DNA of 5,418 nucleotides from Peptococcaceae bacterium (GTDB lineage Bacteria; Bacillota; DSM-12270; Thermacetogeniales; Thermacetogeniaceae): assembly GCA_003160265.1 (NCBI GenBank), contig PLQY01000002.1:3742-9159 (forward strand), given 5' to 3'. The position numbers were made by a program, and so were the translations under genes. Shown one piece after another: positions 5,390 to 5,418 of this stretch. Under the pieces are notes generated by a model that did no database searches, was not told the origin of the DNA, and was given only the letters and a program-made list of their open reading frames with translations. The first letter of the stretch is position 1. Each line of letters begins with the position of its first letter.

Positions 5390-5418
5390 GGCATCACGGC
5401 ACATATTATGAGCCAGTA

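Overview
The window reads as part of a Gram-positive (Bacillota) chromosome, most likely an anaerobic spore-former of the Peptococcaceae/Desulfotomaculum type. This is inferred from the strong GGAGG-type ribosome sites, the TATAAT promoters, the CCA-encoding tRNA and the secreted 'stalk domain' proteins (PF07833, historically 'copper amine oxidase N-terminal domain') typical of that group. The species cannot be fixed from the sequence.

Layout. Positions 1-1071 (minus strand) hold the first 357 codons of an exported protein: a beta-rich head, a choice-of-anchor D-like Ig domain, and the start of a stalk domain cut by the window edge. Positions 1072-1490 are a divergent control region with a TATAAT box for each direction and two short palindromes between them. 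Positions 1491-3710 (plus) encode a 739-residue exported protein with fourteen 39-residue Asp-box-like repeats (probably two seven-bladed beta-propellers), a short Thr/Ser/Pro linker and a C-terminal stalk domain. A rho-independent terminator follows, then a non-coding gap of about 250 bases that contains a hairpin resembling the right end of IS200/IS605-type elements. Positions 4043-5110 (plus) encode a third exported protein: two Ig-like repeats and a stalk domain. A perfect 14-bp hairpin separates it from a convergent tRNA-Gly(CCC) gene on the minus strand, which has its own good promoter (TTGCCA-17-TATAAT).

The three proteins share one plan: signal peptide, a different beta-rich head in each, and the same kind of stalk module at or toward the C-terminus. 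This points to a locus for extracellular or cell-wall-displayed proteins in which the head varies and the presumed attachment or assembly module is kept. No catalytic residues of any enzyme, no LPXTG sorting signal and no SLH domain were seen, so the function of each head is unknown. No CRISPR array, intact mobile element or identifiable metabolic gene is present.
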